Positions 17,008 through 25,992 of a DNA stretch of 64,000 nt are shown piece by piece (within the stretch, counting starts at the first letter, position 1; each line of letters starts with the position of its first letter). Under the pieces are notes generated by a model that was not told where the DNA came from, did no database searches, and saw only the letters and a program-made list of their open reading frames with translations. Origin of the DNA: Hyphomicrobiales bacterium (GTDB lineage Bacteria > Pseudomonadota > Alphaproteobacteria > Rhodospirillales > JACKKN01); the NCBI GenBank assembly GCA_024236415.1, contig JACKKN010000005.1, positions 186,001 to 250,000 on the forward strand, in the 5' to 3' direction. A program made the translations under genes and the position numbers.

Positions 17008-17050
17008 CTCCCTGGCGTCCTCCGCTCTCCTCGGCGTCCTTGGCGGTCAA
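17008..17050. repeat. short dispersed repeat (CCTCGGCGTCC type)
   Basis: TCCTCGGCGTCCTTGGCGG marks the right boundary of the AT-rich island. A related sequence in opposite orientation lies at 13062-13093 on the other side of the IS. Confidence 0.4.
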
Positions 17051-17173
17051 AATCCCGGTTTTCCGGTGGTCCCAGACCCGGGCCGTGCCGCCCCCCCCAT
17101 TTCCCCTTGCCTCCCACCGAAAACCCCCGCACCGTCTCCCCGGTGTGGGAAAACGGGCCGGGGGGATCGCGGC

Positions 17174-18418
17174 ATGGTGTGGCAGAGTGTCCTGGGCATC
17201 GTCGTGTTTTCGGCGGTGGCCTGGGGCTTCGGGCGGGATACGCGGGCGGTGGCGTGGAAGACCGTGGCGGTGGGGCTGGCCATGCAATTTGCGCTCGCCC
17301 TGGTGCTGCTGAAGGGGCCCGGGGTGCGGTCCCTGTTCGTGGCGCTCAACGACGCGGTGCTGGCCCTGCAGGCGGCCACCGAGGCCGGCACCAGTTTCGT
17401 GTTCGGCTACCTGGGCGGCGGCGACCTGCCGTTCCAGGAGAGCTATCCCGGCGCCGCCTTCGTGCTCGCCTTCAAGGCCCTGCCGCTGATGCTGGTCATG
17501 AGCGCGCTGAGCGCCCTGCTGTTCCATTGGCGCGTCCTGCCCCTGGTGGTCGGCGCCTTCTCCTGGGCCCTGCGGCGGACGCTGGGCGTGGGCGGCGCCG
17601 TGGGGGTGGGCGCCGCCGCCAACGTGTTCGTCGGCATGATCGAGGCGCCGCTGCTGATCCGCCCCTACCTGCGCGCGCTGAGCCGGGCCGAGCTGTTCAT
17701 GGTCATGACCTGCGGCATGGCCACGGTGGCCGGCACGGTGATGGTGCTGTACGCCACCTTCATCTCGGGCGTGGTGCCCGACGCCATGGGGCACATCCTG
17801 ACCGCGTCCATCATCAGCGCCCCGGCGGCGATCATGGTGGCGCGGCTGATGGTGCCCGACCGCGGCGAGCGGACCGGGGCCGACGACCTGCGCTTCTCCG
17901 ACGCCGGCAGCACCATGGAGGCGATCACCCGCGGCACGCTGGACGGCGTCACCCTGCTGATCAACGTCATCGCCATGCTGCTGGTGCTGGTGGCCCTGGT
18001 CAGCCTGGCGAACCAGATCCTGGGCCTGCTGCCCGACGCCGCCGGGGCGCCGCTGACATTGCAGCGGGTCCTGGGCTGGGCCCTGGCGCCGGTGGCCTGG
18101 CTGCTGGGCCTGCCGTGGTCTGAGGCCGTGGACGGCGGCGCCCTGCTGGGGGTCAAGGTGGTGCTGAACGAGCTGCTGGCCTACCTGGACCTGGCCCGCG
18201 CCGCCGAGGGCACCTTCTCGCCGCGCTCGCGCCTGATCCTCACCTATGCCTTGTGCGGCTTCGCCAACCTGGGCAGCCTGGGCATCATGATCGGCGGCCT
18301 GGGCGCCATGGCGCCCGAACGGCGCGGCGAGATCGTCGAGCTGGGCATGCGCTCGGTGGCATCGGGCATGCTGGCCACCTGCCTGACCGGCGCCGTGGTC
18401 GGCGTGCTGACGCCGTAA
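17174..18418 (+). CDS. nupC: concentrative nucleoside transporter (NupC/CNT family)
   Basis: 414 residues from ATG with GGGGGA upstream. The open frame continues further upstream through repeat sequence, but without a credible start. CNT fold: N-terminal helices (QSVLGIVVFSAVAWGFG), the gate/Nucleoside_tran core with GVGAAANVFVGMIEAPLLI, TCGMATVAGTVMVLY and the C-terminal ALCGFANLGSLGIMIGGLG, all conserved in the family. It should import nucleosides with Na+ or H+ across the inner membrane. It is 16 bp from chaC on the same strand. Confidence 0.93.
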   Translation: MVWQSVLGIVVFSAVAWGFGRDTRAVAWKTVAVGLAMQFALALVLLKGPGVRSLFVALNDAVLALQAATEAGTSFVFGYLGGGDLPFQESYPGAAFVLAFKALPLMLVMSALSALLFHWRVLPLVVGAFSWALRRTLGVGGAVGVGAAANVFVGMIEAPLLIRPYLRALSRAELFMVMTCGMATVAGTVMVLYATFISGVVPDAMGHILTASIISAPAAIMVARLMVPDRGERTGADDLRFSDAGSTMEAITRGTLDGVTLLINVIAMLLVLVALVSLANQILGLLPDAAGAPLTLQRVLGWALAPVAWLLGLPWSEAVDGGALLGVKVVLNELLAYLDLARAAEGTFSPRSRLILTYALCGFANLGSLGIMIGGLGAMAPERRGEIVELGMRSVASGMLATCLTGAVVGVLTP

Positions 18419-18434
18419 GACGAGGAGCCACTCC

Positions 18435-19178
18435 ATGACCACCGCCCCCGACCCCGACCCCTTCGCCCGCCACCCCGAGCTGCGCGAACACATCGGCGAC
18501 CCGCTGCAATCGTTCATGCGCGGGTTCAACACCCGGGTCCTGGCCGCCAAGGCGGCCGAGATGGGGGCGCCCACGGGCTGGTGGTACGCCGACGACGAAC
18601 GCGAGGCCCTGCGGGCGCGGGCCCTGGCGGGGCGGGGCGACGGCGACCTGTGGGTGTTCGGCTACGGCTCGCTGATGTGGGACCCGGCGTTCCTGTTCGC
18701 CGAGGTGCGCCGGGCCCGGGTGCCGGGCCACGCGCGGCGGTTCATCCTCAAGGACATCTACGGCGGCCGCGGCACGGCGGAGCGGCCCGGCCTGATGGCC
18801 GCCCTGGACGTGGACCCCCGGGCGGCGCAGGGCTGCGAGGGCCTGGCGTTCCGCATCGAGAAGGACCGCGTGGAGGCGGAGACCGAGATCCTGTGGCGGC
18901 GCGAGCAGGTGGGCCCGGCCTACACCGCCGTCTTCGTCGACGCCCACACGGCCGCCGGCCCCGTCACCGCCCTGACCTTCGTCGCCGACCACGACGCGAC
19001 CCTGATCAACGCCGGCCTGACCCGTGACGAGCAGGTGCGGTTCCTGGTCACCGGCACCGGGTTCATGGGGACAAGTCTTGACTACCTGCGCAACATCGCC
19101 CGCCACTTCGACGCCCTGGGCATCCGCGACGACGAGGTGGCGGACCTGCTGCGGGCGGCGGAGGATTTCCGGGAGTAG
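18435..19178 (+). CDS. glutathione-specific gamma-glutamylcyclotransferase (ChaC family)
   Basis: 247 residues. The substrate loop VFGYGSLMWDP (74-84) and the later TGTGFMGTSLDYL are ChaC signatures. The enzyme cleaves glutathione to 5-oxoproline and Cys-Gly in the cytosol. An N-terminal extension of about 70 residues is larger than in E. coli ChaC. RBS GAGGAG. It follows nupC closely, so the two may be co-transcribed. Length and motifs are intact. Confidence 0.9.
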   Translation: MTTAPDPDPFARHPELREHIGDPLQSFMRGFNTRVLAAKAAEMGAPTGWWYADDEREALRARALAGRGDGDLWVFGYGSLMWDPAFLFAEVRRARVPGHARRFILKDIYGGRGTAERPGLMAALDVDPRAAQGCEGLAFRIEKDRVEAETEILWRREQVGPAYTAVFVDAHTAAGPVTALTFVADHDATLINAGLTRDEQVRFLVTGTGFMGTSLDYLRNIARHFDALGIRDDEVADLLRAAEDFRE

Positions 19179-19200
19179 CGCCAGCGCGCCCTGACCCTGT

Positions 19201-19880
19201 CGCGCCTGACGGCGCGGGTCCCTCCCTCTCCCGCGGGGAGAGGGGGATTCGGCGGACGGGCGCGGTCGGACCCCCTCTCCCTCGAGGGAGAGGGTTGGGG
19301 TGAGGGTGCTGGGCGGGGCCGCCGGCACATCGCTTCGGGCACCGCCCCCTCACCCTCCCACGCCTGACGGCGCGGGCCCCTCCCTCTCCCGCGGGGAGAG
19401 GGGGACTTGGCGGACGGGCGCGGGCGGGCCCCCTCTCCCTCGAGGGAGAGGGTTGGGGTGAGGGTGCTGGGCGGGGCTGCCGGTATGCGCCATCGGACAC
19501 CGCCCCCTCACCCTCCCACGCCTGACGGCGCGGGCCCCTCCCTCTCCCGCGGGGAGAGGGGGATTTGGCGCACGGGCCCGGTCGGGCCCCCTCTCCCTCG
19601 AGGGAGAAGGTTGGGGTGAGGGGAACGGGCGGGGCCGCCGGCACATCGCTTCGGGCACCGCCCCCTCACCCTCCCGCTGCGCGGGCCCCTCCCTCTCCCG
19701 CGGGGAGAGGGGGATTCGGCGGACGGGCAAGGTCGGGCCCCCTCTCCCTCGAGGGAGAGGGTTGGGGTGAGGGGGACGGGCGGGGCCGCCGGCACATCGC
19801 TTCGGACACCGCCCCCTCACCCTCCCATGCCTGACGGCGCGGGCCCCTCACCCTCCCTCGGGGAGAGGGGGAACTGGTTG
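19201..19880. repeat. tandem array of about four 155-160-bp units
   Basis: Units begin near 19201, 19362, 19521 and 19675, with a partial one near 19829. Each holds CCTCCCTCTCCCGCGGGGAGA, then the palindrome CCCTCTCCCTCGAGGGAGAGGG (written here as two arms about a central CTCGAG), GTTGGGGTGAGGG and a GGCGGGGCCGCCGGCACATCG segment. Units differ by scattered substitutions. The array fills the 708 bp between convergent chaC and the methyltransferase gene, and no gene is seen in it. Each palindrome could act as a bidirectional terminator. Confidence 0.9.
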
Positions 19881-19886
19881 GGCGCC

Positions 19887-20990
19887 CTACAATCGGGCCT
19901 CCAGCACCAGGCAGCGGTCCGAGTCCACCACCCGGTCGACGCTGCGGAAGCCGGCCTCCAGGATCAGGCGGCGCAGGGCGGCCTCGCCGGCCTGGGCGCT
20001 GACGGCGGCGCCCACCTCCTGGCTCAGCGAGGTGGGCACGCAGATCATGGTCGACAGCGCGTACATGGCGCGGCCGTGGGCGGTGAAGTTGTCCTCCAGG
20101 TCGTCGCCGGCGAAGGGCTCGACCACCAGCCAGGTGCCGTCGGGGCGCAGGCTGCGGCGCACGTGGCGGGCCACGGCCACCGGGTCGCCCATGACGTGCA
20201 GGGAATCGAGGGTGGTCACCAGGTCGTATCCCAGGCCCGGGAAGTCCTGGGCCGGGGCGACGCGGAACAGGGCGTTCTCGGCCAGGCCGCGGTCGCGGGC
20301 CCGGCGGCAGGCCTCCTCGACCGACGGCGGGTGGCTGTCGAAGGCGTGGAAGGTGGAGCGCGGAAAGGCCCGGGCCATGATCAGGGTCGAGGCGCCGTGG
20401 CCGCAGGCGATGTCGGCCACCTGGGCGCCGCGGCGCAGCTTGTCGAGGACGCCGTCCAGGGCCGGCAGCCAGGTCTCCACCAGCTCGGCCTCGTAGCCGG
20501 GGCGGAACAGGCGCTCGGCGCCGCCGAACACGATCGGGTGGCGCTCGGCCCAGGGGATGCCGGCGCCGGACAGGAAGGCCCGCTCCAGCTTGGGCTCGTC
20601 GCGGCTGCAGCCCACCAGCACGTCCACCAGGCCCTGGATCGAGGCCGGGTGGCCGTCGTCGGCGAACACCGCCGCCTGCTCGGGGCTCAGCGCGAAGGCC
20701 TCCAGGTCCGGGTCGTAGTCCACATAGCCGGCGGCGGCCATGGCGCACAGCCATTCGCGCACGTAGCGCTCGTGGGTGCCGGTCAGGGCGGCCAGCTGCG
20801 GCGGCCGGGTGGGGCCGTAGTCGGCCAGGGCGCGGAACAGGCCCAGGCGGTCGCCCAGGTAGACCAGGATGGTGGTGGCCGACGCCGCCATGTCGGCGAA
20901 CGCGGCGGCGGCCAGGGTTCGCAGCTTGCGCGGGTCGGCGCCCGGCATGCCGGCGGTGGTCCGGTCGCGGGTCGCGGGGGCCATGTCCAT
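19887..20990 (-). CDS. class I SAM-dependent methyltransferase with winged-helix N-terminus
   Basis: 367 residues from an ATG with GGAGGAGG eight bases upstream. An N-terminal helical/winged-helix region (about 25-110: LGLFRALADYGPTRPPQLAA, HERYVREWL) resembles the dimerisation domain of small-molecule O-methyltransferases. Motif I is VADIACGHGAST (about 185-195). LRPDGTWLVVEP follows as motif III. The substrate is unknown. It is divergent from the membrane-protein gene at 21253, and the tandem array lies downstream. Confidence 0.85.
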   Translation of the reverse strand: MDMAPATRDRTTAGMPGADPRKLRTLAAAAFADMAASATTILVYLGDRLGLFRALADYGPTRPPQLAALTGTHERYVREWLCAMAAAGYVDYDPDLEAFALSPEQAAVFADDGHPASIQGLVDVLVGCSRDEPKLERAFLSGAGIPWAERHPIVFGGAERLFRPGYEAELVETWLPALDGVLDKLRRGAQVADIACGHGASTLIMARAFPRSTFHAFDSHPPSVEEACRRARDRGLAENALFRVAPAQDFPGLGYDLVTTLDSLHVMGDPVAVARHVRRSLRPDGTWLVVEPFAGDDLEDNFTAHGRAMYALSTMICVPTSLSQEVGAAVSAQAGEAALRRLILEAGFRSVDRVVDSDRCLVLEARL

Positions 20991-21252
20991 GTGAATCCTC
21001 CTCCAGCACCTCGGTTCTCGGTTGCGCCGCCCCCGGCCCGCCGTTCCCGCGGATCGAATCGGGGGCAACATGCCGATCCTGCCGCAGTCTGGCGGTGACG
21101 AATGTGAACTGGTTCAAACAGGCGAAAAAAGGCCGGGGAGCAGGACCGGGCCGGTTTTCCTGGTCCGCCGCCGGCCACCGTGGCAGATTCGGGGGCTTCC
21201 GGCGCGGCGGGCGGACCCGTGCGCCCCGGTGCGCCCCGTCGGAAAGGTGGAC

Positions 21253-23094
21253 ATGCCCCGCAGGAACCTTGCCCGCAAGATGCGTCTCAGCGACCGCGGC
21301 GCGCCCGCCCACTACGGGTACCTGCCCCGCGAGTTGGAGGTGGACCCCGACCGGCTGCCGGTCCTGGTCTCCATGTGGCCGGAACTGCCCGGATGGCTGG
21401 GGGTGATCGTCGGCGCGCCGCTGCTGGCCTTCGCCGCCGTGGTGATGGGCCTGGCGACCTTCACGGCGGTGCGCGGCGCCCTGGCCGGCGGGTCGGGCTC
21501 GTGGGTGGTGGCGGCGGTGATGCTGGTCGGGCTGAACCTGGCCATCGGGTGGCTGGTGGCCCTGGTGCGGCCCCTGACCCGCGGCCGCTCGGCCCTGCTG
21601 AGCGCCGAGGGGGTCGAGGTGCGGCTGCCCTTCCGGGCCCCGTTCGGGGTCCGCTACGGCACCTTCATCGGCGTCCGCCACGTGGAGAAGTTCCGCTATT
21701 CCCTGCGCGGGGCGCGGCCGGTGCAGATCATCGAGCTGCTGCACGCGGACCGGCGCCTGTGCGTGCCCCTGTTCGTGGCCACCGGGGCCAGGCCGCCGCG
21801 CCAGCGCCTGGAGGCCTATGCCCGCGGCCTGTCCCTGCCGGCCATCGAGGCCCACGGCGCCGGCTGGTTCCAGCGCACCCCCGACGAGTTGGACGCCAGC
21901 GTCGCCGCCCTGGCCGGCGCCGCCCCGCCGGGGCTCGGCGACCTGCCGCCGCCGCCGCCGGAGATCCGGGTGCGCCGGGAAGGGGACGGCGAGCCCGAGC
22001 TGGTGGTGGGCCTGCGGCCGTCGCCCCGGTTCCGGCGCCGCTGCGTGGCCATGATGGGGGTGGGCGCGGCGGTGCTGCTGCTGGGCCTGCTGCTGATGCT
22101 GGGCGGCCTGGGCAAGGCGGGCGGAGTGATGGCGGTCGTGGGCGGCGGGCTGGCCTTCTTCGGCTACCGCGACCTGAAGGGCAACGACACCGCCGGCTGC
22201 GAGGTCCGCCTGGGCCCGGGCCACCTGTGGATCCGCAACGGCGCCGGCGGCGGCACCGGCAGCGACGGAAAAATGCCGGCGGCCGGGCGGTTCGCCCTGG
22301 ACGAGCTGGAATCGGTGCGCCTGTCGGACCCCCTGCCCATGGACCCCCTGGCCATCTTCCTCAGCCGCCGCCTGGTGGCGGCCAGCGACACCGTCCAGGT
22401 GGCCTTCGGCTCGGCCCTGGCGGAACCGGCGCAACTGTGGCTGGCCCAGTTCCTGATCGCCGGCATCGCCGCCGGCCAGGACGCACCCGTTCCTGCTCCC
22501 GACGTGGCGCCGGAACCCGAGCCCGAGCCCGAGCCCGAACCCGAGCCCGAACCCGAGCCCGAACCCGGGGCGCCGTCGCCGGACGCCGCTGCCCCGCGCC
22601 GGGCGGCGGACCCCGACGACGACCGGCGCCTGATGCGGGCCATGCGCCGGGCCATGCGGGGCGGCGGCCTGACCATCGGGTTCGTCAACGACACCTCGGG
22701 GGTGGACGAGTCGCGCATCTACGCCCTGTTCGACCACGCCGACCAGGAGGGCTTCCACGTCACCGTGGCCCTGGCGCTCATGCTGGCCCTGGCGCCCGTG
22801 GCCGTGGTCCTGTGGGGGGTCGCCACGGGCTGGGACTTCTCGTGGGCCACCTGGCTCCCCGACCTGGGCCGGGGCAACCTCCTGTACATCGTCGCGCCGG
22901 TGGCCGTGGTGGGGACCGTGCTGGGGATGGCGTCGCGCCGCCGCCGCCTGCGCGCCGCCCTGGCCGACGCCGCGGTGTGGAACGCGGCCTGGGACCTGGG
23001 CCTGCTGACCCTGAAGGCCGGCGAGCAGGCCTGCAACAGCCCCGACGGCGACTGGCGCGCCTTCGTGCGCGACCGCCTGGGCGAGCATGCCTAG
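21253..23094 (+). CDS. large membrane protein with Pro-Glu repeat, unknown function
   Basis: 613 residues from the ATG of MPRRNLAR (GGAAAGGTGG upstream). The frame is open earlier but lacks a start with an RBS. Two transmembrane helices lie at about 45-100, a pair at about 270-310 and another pair near 515-580, separated by soluble segments. A perfect (PE)n stretch at about 420-438 (bases 22511-22565) forms a rigid linker. No catalytic motif or named domain was recognised. The gene is alone between divergent and downstream genes. Confidence 0.7.
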   Translation: MPRRNLARKMRLSDRGAPAHYGYLPRELEVDPDRLPVLVSMWPELPGWLGVIVGAPLLAFAAVVMGLATFTAVRGALAGGSGSWVVAAVMLVGLNLAIGWLVALVRPLTRGRSALLSAEGVEVRLPFRAPFGVRYGTFIGVRHVEKFRYSLRGARPVQIIELLHADRRLCVPLFVATGARPPRQRLEAYARGLSLPAIEAHGAGWFQRTPDELDASVAALAGAAPPGLGDLPPPPPEIRVRREGDGEPELVVGLRPSPRFRRRCVAMMGVGAAVLLLGLLLMLGGLGKAGGVMAVVGGGLAFFGYRDLKGNDTAGCEVRLGPGHLWIRNGAGGGTGSDGKMPAAGRFALDELESVRLSDPLPMDPLAIFLSRRLVAASDTVQVAFGSALAEPAQLWLAQFLIAGIAAGQDAPVPAPDVAPEPEPEPEPEPEPEPEPEPGAPSPDAAAPRRAADPDDDRRLMRAMRRAMRGGGLTIGFVNDTSGVDESRIYALFDHADQEGFHVTVALALMLALAPVAVVLWGVATGWDFSWATWLPDLGRGNLLYIVAPVAVVGTVLGMASRRRRLRAALADAAVWNAAWDLGLLTLKAGEQACNSPDGDWRAFVRDRLGEHA

Positions 23095-23257
23095 GCGGCC
23101 CCCCGCCCCCCTTGCGATGGCCATAAACACTTGACCATTTCCCTTTCCCTGCCCAGGCGGGTGCAGTAGGTTTCCAGGGCGCGTGGCGGACCGCGCGGAC
23201 AAGGCCCGGGGCGAGGAGCCGCCCACGGGGACAAGGGGAAGGAACGGACCGAATCCG

Positions 23258-24988
23258 ATGGCGCAAGCGAGTGCGATGCCCCTCAACGTGTCTGTGGCGT
23301 TGACGGGGGCGGGCGGTGCCGGCGTGGTCACCGCCGGGCAGATCCTGCTGGAGGCCGCGGCGGTGGCGCGGCTGTACGGAATCATGGCGCGGTCGTCGGG
23401 GCCGCAGATCCGCGGCGGCGAGTCCGCCGCCTTCGTGCGCCTGGGGCGGCACCCGGTCAACAACCTGGGCAACGCCTTCGACATCCACATCGCCTTCGAC
23501 TGGCTGAACGTGGAGCGCTTTGCCGCCGAGATCCCGCTGGATACCCACAGCGTCGTGGTCTACGACCCCTCGGCCGGCAACGTGCCCGAGGTGATCCACC
23601 ATTCCGGCGCGCGCCTGATCGAGGTGCCGCTGAAGGACATCACCAAGGAGGTGCCCGGCGGCCGCGTCAACATGGTCGGCCTGGGCGCCCTGGCCACCCT
23701 GCTGGACCTGCCCGAGGGCACCATGGCGGCGACCCTGGAGAAGGTCCTGGGCCGCAAGGGCGCCGAGGCCCTGGCCGCCAGCAAGGCCGCCGTGGCCGCC
23801 GGCCGCGCCGCGGCCAAGGAGATCGGCGCCGTGCGCCACTTCCCCACCGCCGGCAGCGACGACGGCGGCGACCGGTGGTCCATCACCGGCAACGCCGCCG
23901 CCGGCATGGGCGCCGTGCGCGGCGGCGTGCGCTTCGTCGCCGCCTACCCCATCACCCCGGCCACCGAGGTGCTGGAATGGCTGGCCCCGAACCTGGAGAA
24001 GCTGGGCGGCACCCTGGCCCAGGCCGAGGACGAGTTGGCGTCCATCAACATGGCCATCGGCGGCTCGTTCGGCGGCGTGCCGTCGCTGACCGCCACCTCG
24101 GGCCCGGGGCTGGCGCTGATGATGGAGAGCATCGGCCTGGCCGTGGCCTCGGAGGTGCCGGTGGTGATCGTCGACGTGCAGCGCGGCGGCCCGTCCACCG
24201 GCATCCCCACCAAGTCCGAGCAGAGCGACCTGAACATCGCCGTCTACGGCCTGCACGGCGACGCGCCGCACATCGTCACCGCCGCCAACTCGGTGTCCGA
24301 CTGCCTGTTCACCACCCAGTGGACCGTGCACCTGGCCGAGAAGCTGCAGACCGCGGCCATCGTGCTGAGCGACCAGTCCCTGGGCCAGACCCGGGCCATC
24401 GTCGACCGCCCGGCGGACGCCGGGTTCACCGCCGCGCGCAAGCTGTACGACGGCACCGAGGCGTACCGCCGCTACGCCCTGACCGAGTCCGGCGTGTCGC
24501 CCATGGCCGTGCCCGGCCAGGCCGGCGGCGAGTACGTGGCCGACGGCCTGGAGCACAAGCCCCTGGGCACCCCGTCGAGCCAGACCGAGGACCACCAGGC
24601 GCAGCTGGACAAGCGGGCGCGCAAGCTGGTGCTGCACGAGTTCGGCGACCACTGGGCCGAGATCGAGGGCGAGGGCGAGGTCGCCGTGGTCACCTGGGGT
24701 TCCAGCACCGGGCCGTCGCGCGAGGCCATCGCCATGGCCGCCGCCGACGGCATGAAGGTCAGGCTGGTCTCGCTGCGCCTGCTGGCGCCGGTGCAGACCC
24801 GCCCCTTCGCCGAGGCCCTGGACGGGGTGAGCAAGGTGCTGGTGGTCGAGCAGAGCCACTCGCGCCAGTTCTACCACTACCTGCGCGCCCACTTCGACCT
24901 GCCCGACACCGTGCGCGTGTTCAACCAGCCGGGGCCGCTGCCGATCCGCCCCAACCAGGTCTACTTCAACCTCAGGGAATGGAGGTAA
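23258..24988 (+). CDS. korA: 2-oxoacid:ferredoxin oxidoreductase, fused gamma-alpha subunit (KorA)
   Basis: 576 residues. The N-terminal gamma domain (about 8-190: LTGAGGAGVVTAGQILLEAA; RSSGPQIRGGESAAF) is fused to an alpha domain with AAYPITPATEVLEWLA and TSGPGLALMMESIG. With KorB it catalyses oxidative decarboxylation of 2-oxoglutarate to succinyl-CoA, or the reverse with low-potential ferredoxin. The start with GGAAGGAA about 13 bases upstream was preferred; MPLN at 23276 is an alternative. Four bases separate it from korB. The specificity for 2-oxoglutarate is by similarity to the fused two-subunit class. Confidence 0.92.
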   Translation: MAQASAMPLNVSVALTGAGGAGVVTAGQILLEAAAVARLYGIMARSSGPQIRGGESAAFVRLGRHPVNNLGNAFDIHIAFDWLNVERFAAEIPLDTHSVVVYDPSAGNVPEVIHHSGARLIEVPLKDITKEVPGGRVNMVGLGALATLLDLPEGTMAATLEKVLGRKGAEALAASKAAVAAGRAAAKEIGAVRHFPTAGSDDGGDRWSITGNAAAGMGAVRGGVRFVAAYPITPATEVLEWLAPNLEKLGGTLAQAEDELASINMAIGGSFGGVPSLTATSGPGLALMMESIGLAVASEVPVVIVDVQRGGPSTGIPTKSEQSDLNIAVYGLHGDAPHIVTAANSVSDCLFTTQWTVHLAEKLQTAAIVLSDQSLGQTRAIVDRPADAGFTAARKLYDGTEAYRRYALTESGVSPMAVPGQAGGEYVADGLEHKPLGTPSSQTEDHQAQLDKRARKLVLHEFGDHWAEIEGEGEVAVVTWGSSTGPSREAIAMAAADGMKVRLVSLRLLAPVQTRPFAEALDGVSKVLVVEQSHSRQFYHYLRAHFDLPDTVRVFNQPGPLPIRPNQVYFNLREWR

Positions 24989-24992
24989 CGCC

Positions 24993-25826
24993 ATGGACGG
25001 CGCAGAAGCCCCGATCCTGAACGCCAAGGACTTCAAGTCCGACTACAAGCCGGTGTGGTGCCCCGGGTGCGGCGACTACTCGGTGCTGTCCTCGATCACC
25101 AAGGCCCTGGCCGAGCTGGGCGTGCGGCGCGAGGACACGGCCATCATCTCGGGCATCGGCTGCTCGTCGCGCATCCCGGCCTACACCAGCGTCTACGGCT
25201 TCCACGGCGTGCACGGGCGCAGCCTGGCCCTGGCCACGGGGCTGAAGCTGGCGCGGCCCGAGCTGACCGTGCTGGCCACCGGCGGCGACGGCGACGGCTT
25301 CTCCATCGGCGGCAACCACTTCATGCACGCCTGCCGGCGCAACGTGGACATCACCTACATCGTCATGGACAACCAGGTCTACGGCATGACCAAGGGCCAG
25401 GCGTCGCCCACCACCCACCCGGACTGGGAGGGCAGCAAGCTGACCCCCCACGGCACCGGCATCAACCCGTTCCAGCCCCTGGCGGTGGCCCTCGCCGCCG
25501 GCGCCAACTTCATCGCGCGGGGCTTCTCGGGCGACCCCAACGGCGTCGCCAAGCTGATCGTCGAGGCGGTTCAGCACCCGGGCTTCTCCTTCGTCCAGAT
25601 CCTCAGCCCCTGCGTCACCTTCCGCCCCGAGCAGCGGGATTGGAAGTCCATGCACCGCCAGGCGGCGGTGGAGGCGACCTCGGACCCGTCGCGCGCCGGC
25701 AAGCGGCTGATGAGCGACGACGGCATGAACATGGGCGTGCTGTACGTGGGCCAGCGCCCGGTGCCGGCCTCGCCGGAACGCCCCCGCGCCACCCTGCAGG
25801 ACATCGAACGGAGCTTTGTCATCTAG
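24993..25826 (+). CDS. korB: 2-oxoacid:ferredoxin oxidoreductase beta subunit (KorB)
   Basis: 277 residues. The cluster ligands CPGCG (23-27), Cys56 in GIGCSSR and a late SPCVTF cysteine bind one [4Fe-4S]. Thiamine diphosphate site: GGDGDGFSIGGNH (97-109), with the following MDNQVYGMTKGQ. It forms the catalytic dimer with KorA, immediately upstream in the same operon. GGAGG lies just before the ATG. The length is normal for the two-subunit enzyme. Confidence 0.94.
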   Translation: MDGAEAPILNAKDFKSDYKPVWCPGCGDYSVLSSITKALAELGVRREDTAIISGIGCSSRIPAYTSVYGFHGVHGRSLALATGLKLARPELTVLATGGDGDGFSIGGNHFMHACRRNVDITYIVMDNQVYGMTKGQASPTTHPDWEGSKLTPHGTGINPFQPLAVALAAGANFIARGFSGDPNGVAKLIVEAVQHPGFSFVQILSPCVTFRPEQRDWKSMHRQAAVEATSDPSRAGKRLMSDDGMNMGVLYVGQRPVPASPERPRATLQDIERSFVI

Positions 25827-25840
25827 CCCCGCACCTAAGC

Positions 25841-25992
25841 CGCCGTTCCCGCGCAGGCGGGAACCCATTCCGCCTTCGGGCTCGGGTGACGGGCGCGGGC
25901 AAACCAGGGCGGGGATCGGCAGGCAGTCCGCACCATGCCCCCCGGCCGCAAGGGCGACGGAACGGATTCCCGCCTGCGCGGGAATGACGGCG
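25841..25992. repeat. inverted-repeat element, family B copy 1
   Basis: Outer arms CCGTTCCCGCGCAGGCGGGA and TCCCGCCTGCGCGGGAATGA enclose a GC-rich middle of about 100 bp. The same architecture recurs at 60868-61018. Its right end supplies the ATG of the next gene. Confidence 0.8.

Larger units (their letters stand above)
16496..17173. other. AT-rich gene-poor stretch
   Basis: 16496-16990 is strongly AT-rich and holds only the upstream region of the XRE gene (TTGACC-like box on the minus strand near 16540) and one possible tiny ORF (16686-16781). From about 16990 the composition switches back to GC-rich with a dispersed CCTCGGCGTCCTTGGCGG repeat. Confidence 0.5.

Noticed and set aside
19201..19880. 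CRISPR array
   Set aside because: Regularly spaced repeats, but units are about 157 bp without unique spacers and there are no cas genes.
19666..23490. Very long open frame (about 1270 codons) on the minus strand
   Set aside because: It runs antisense to the membrane-protein gene and through the tandem repeat; its Arg/Gly/Pro-rich product is the usual shadow of GC-rich codon bias.
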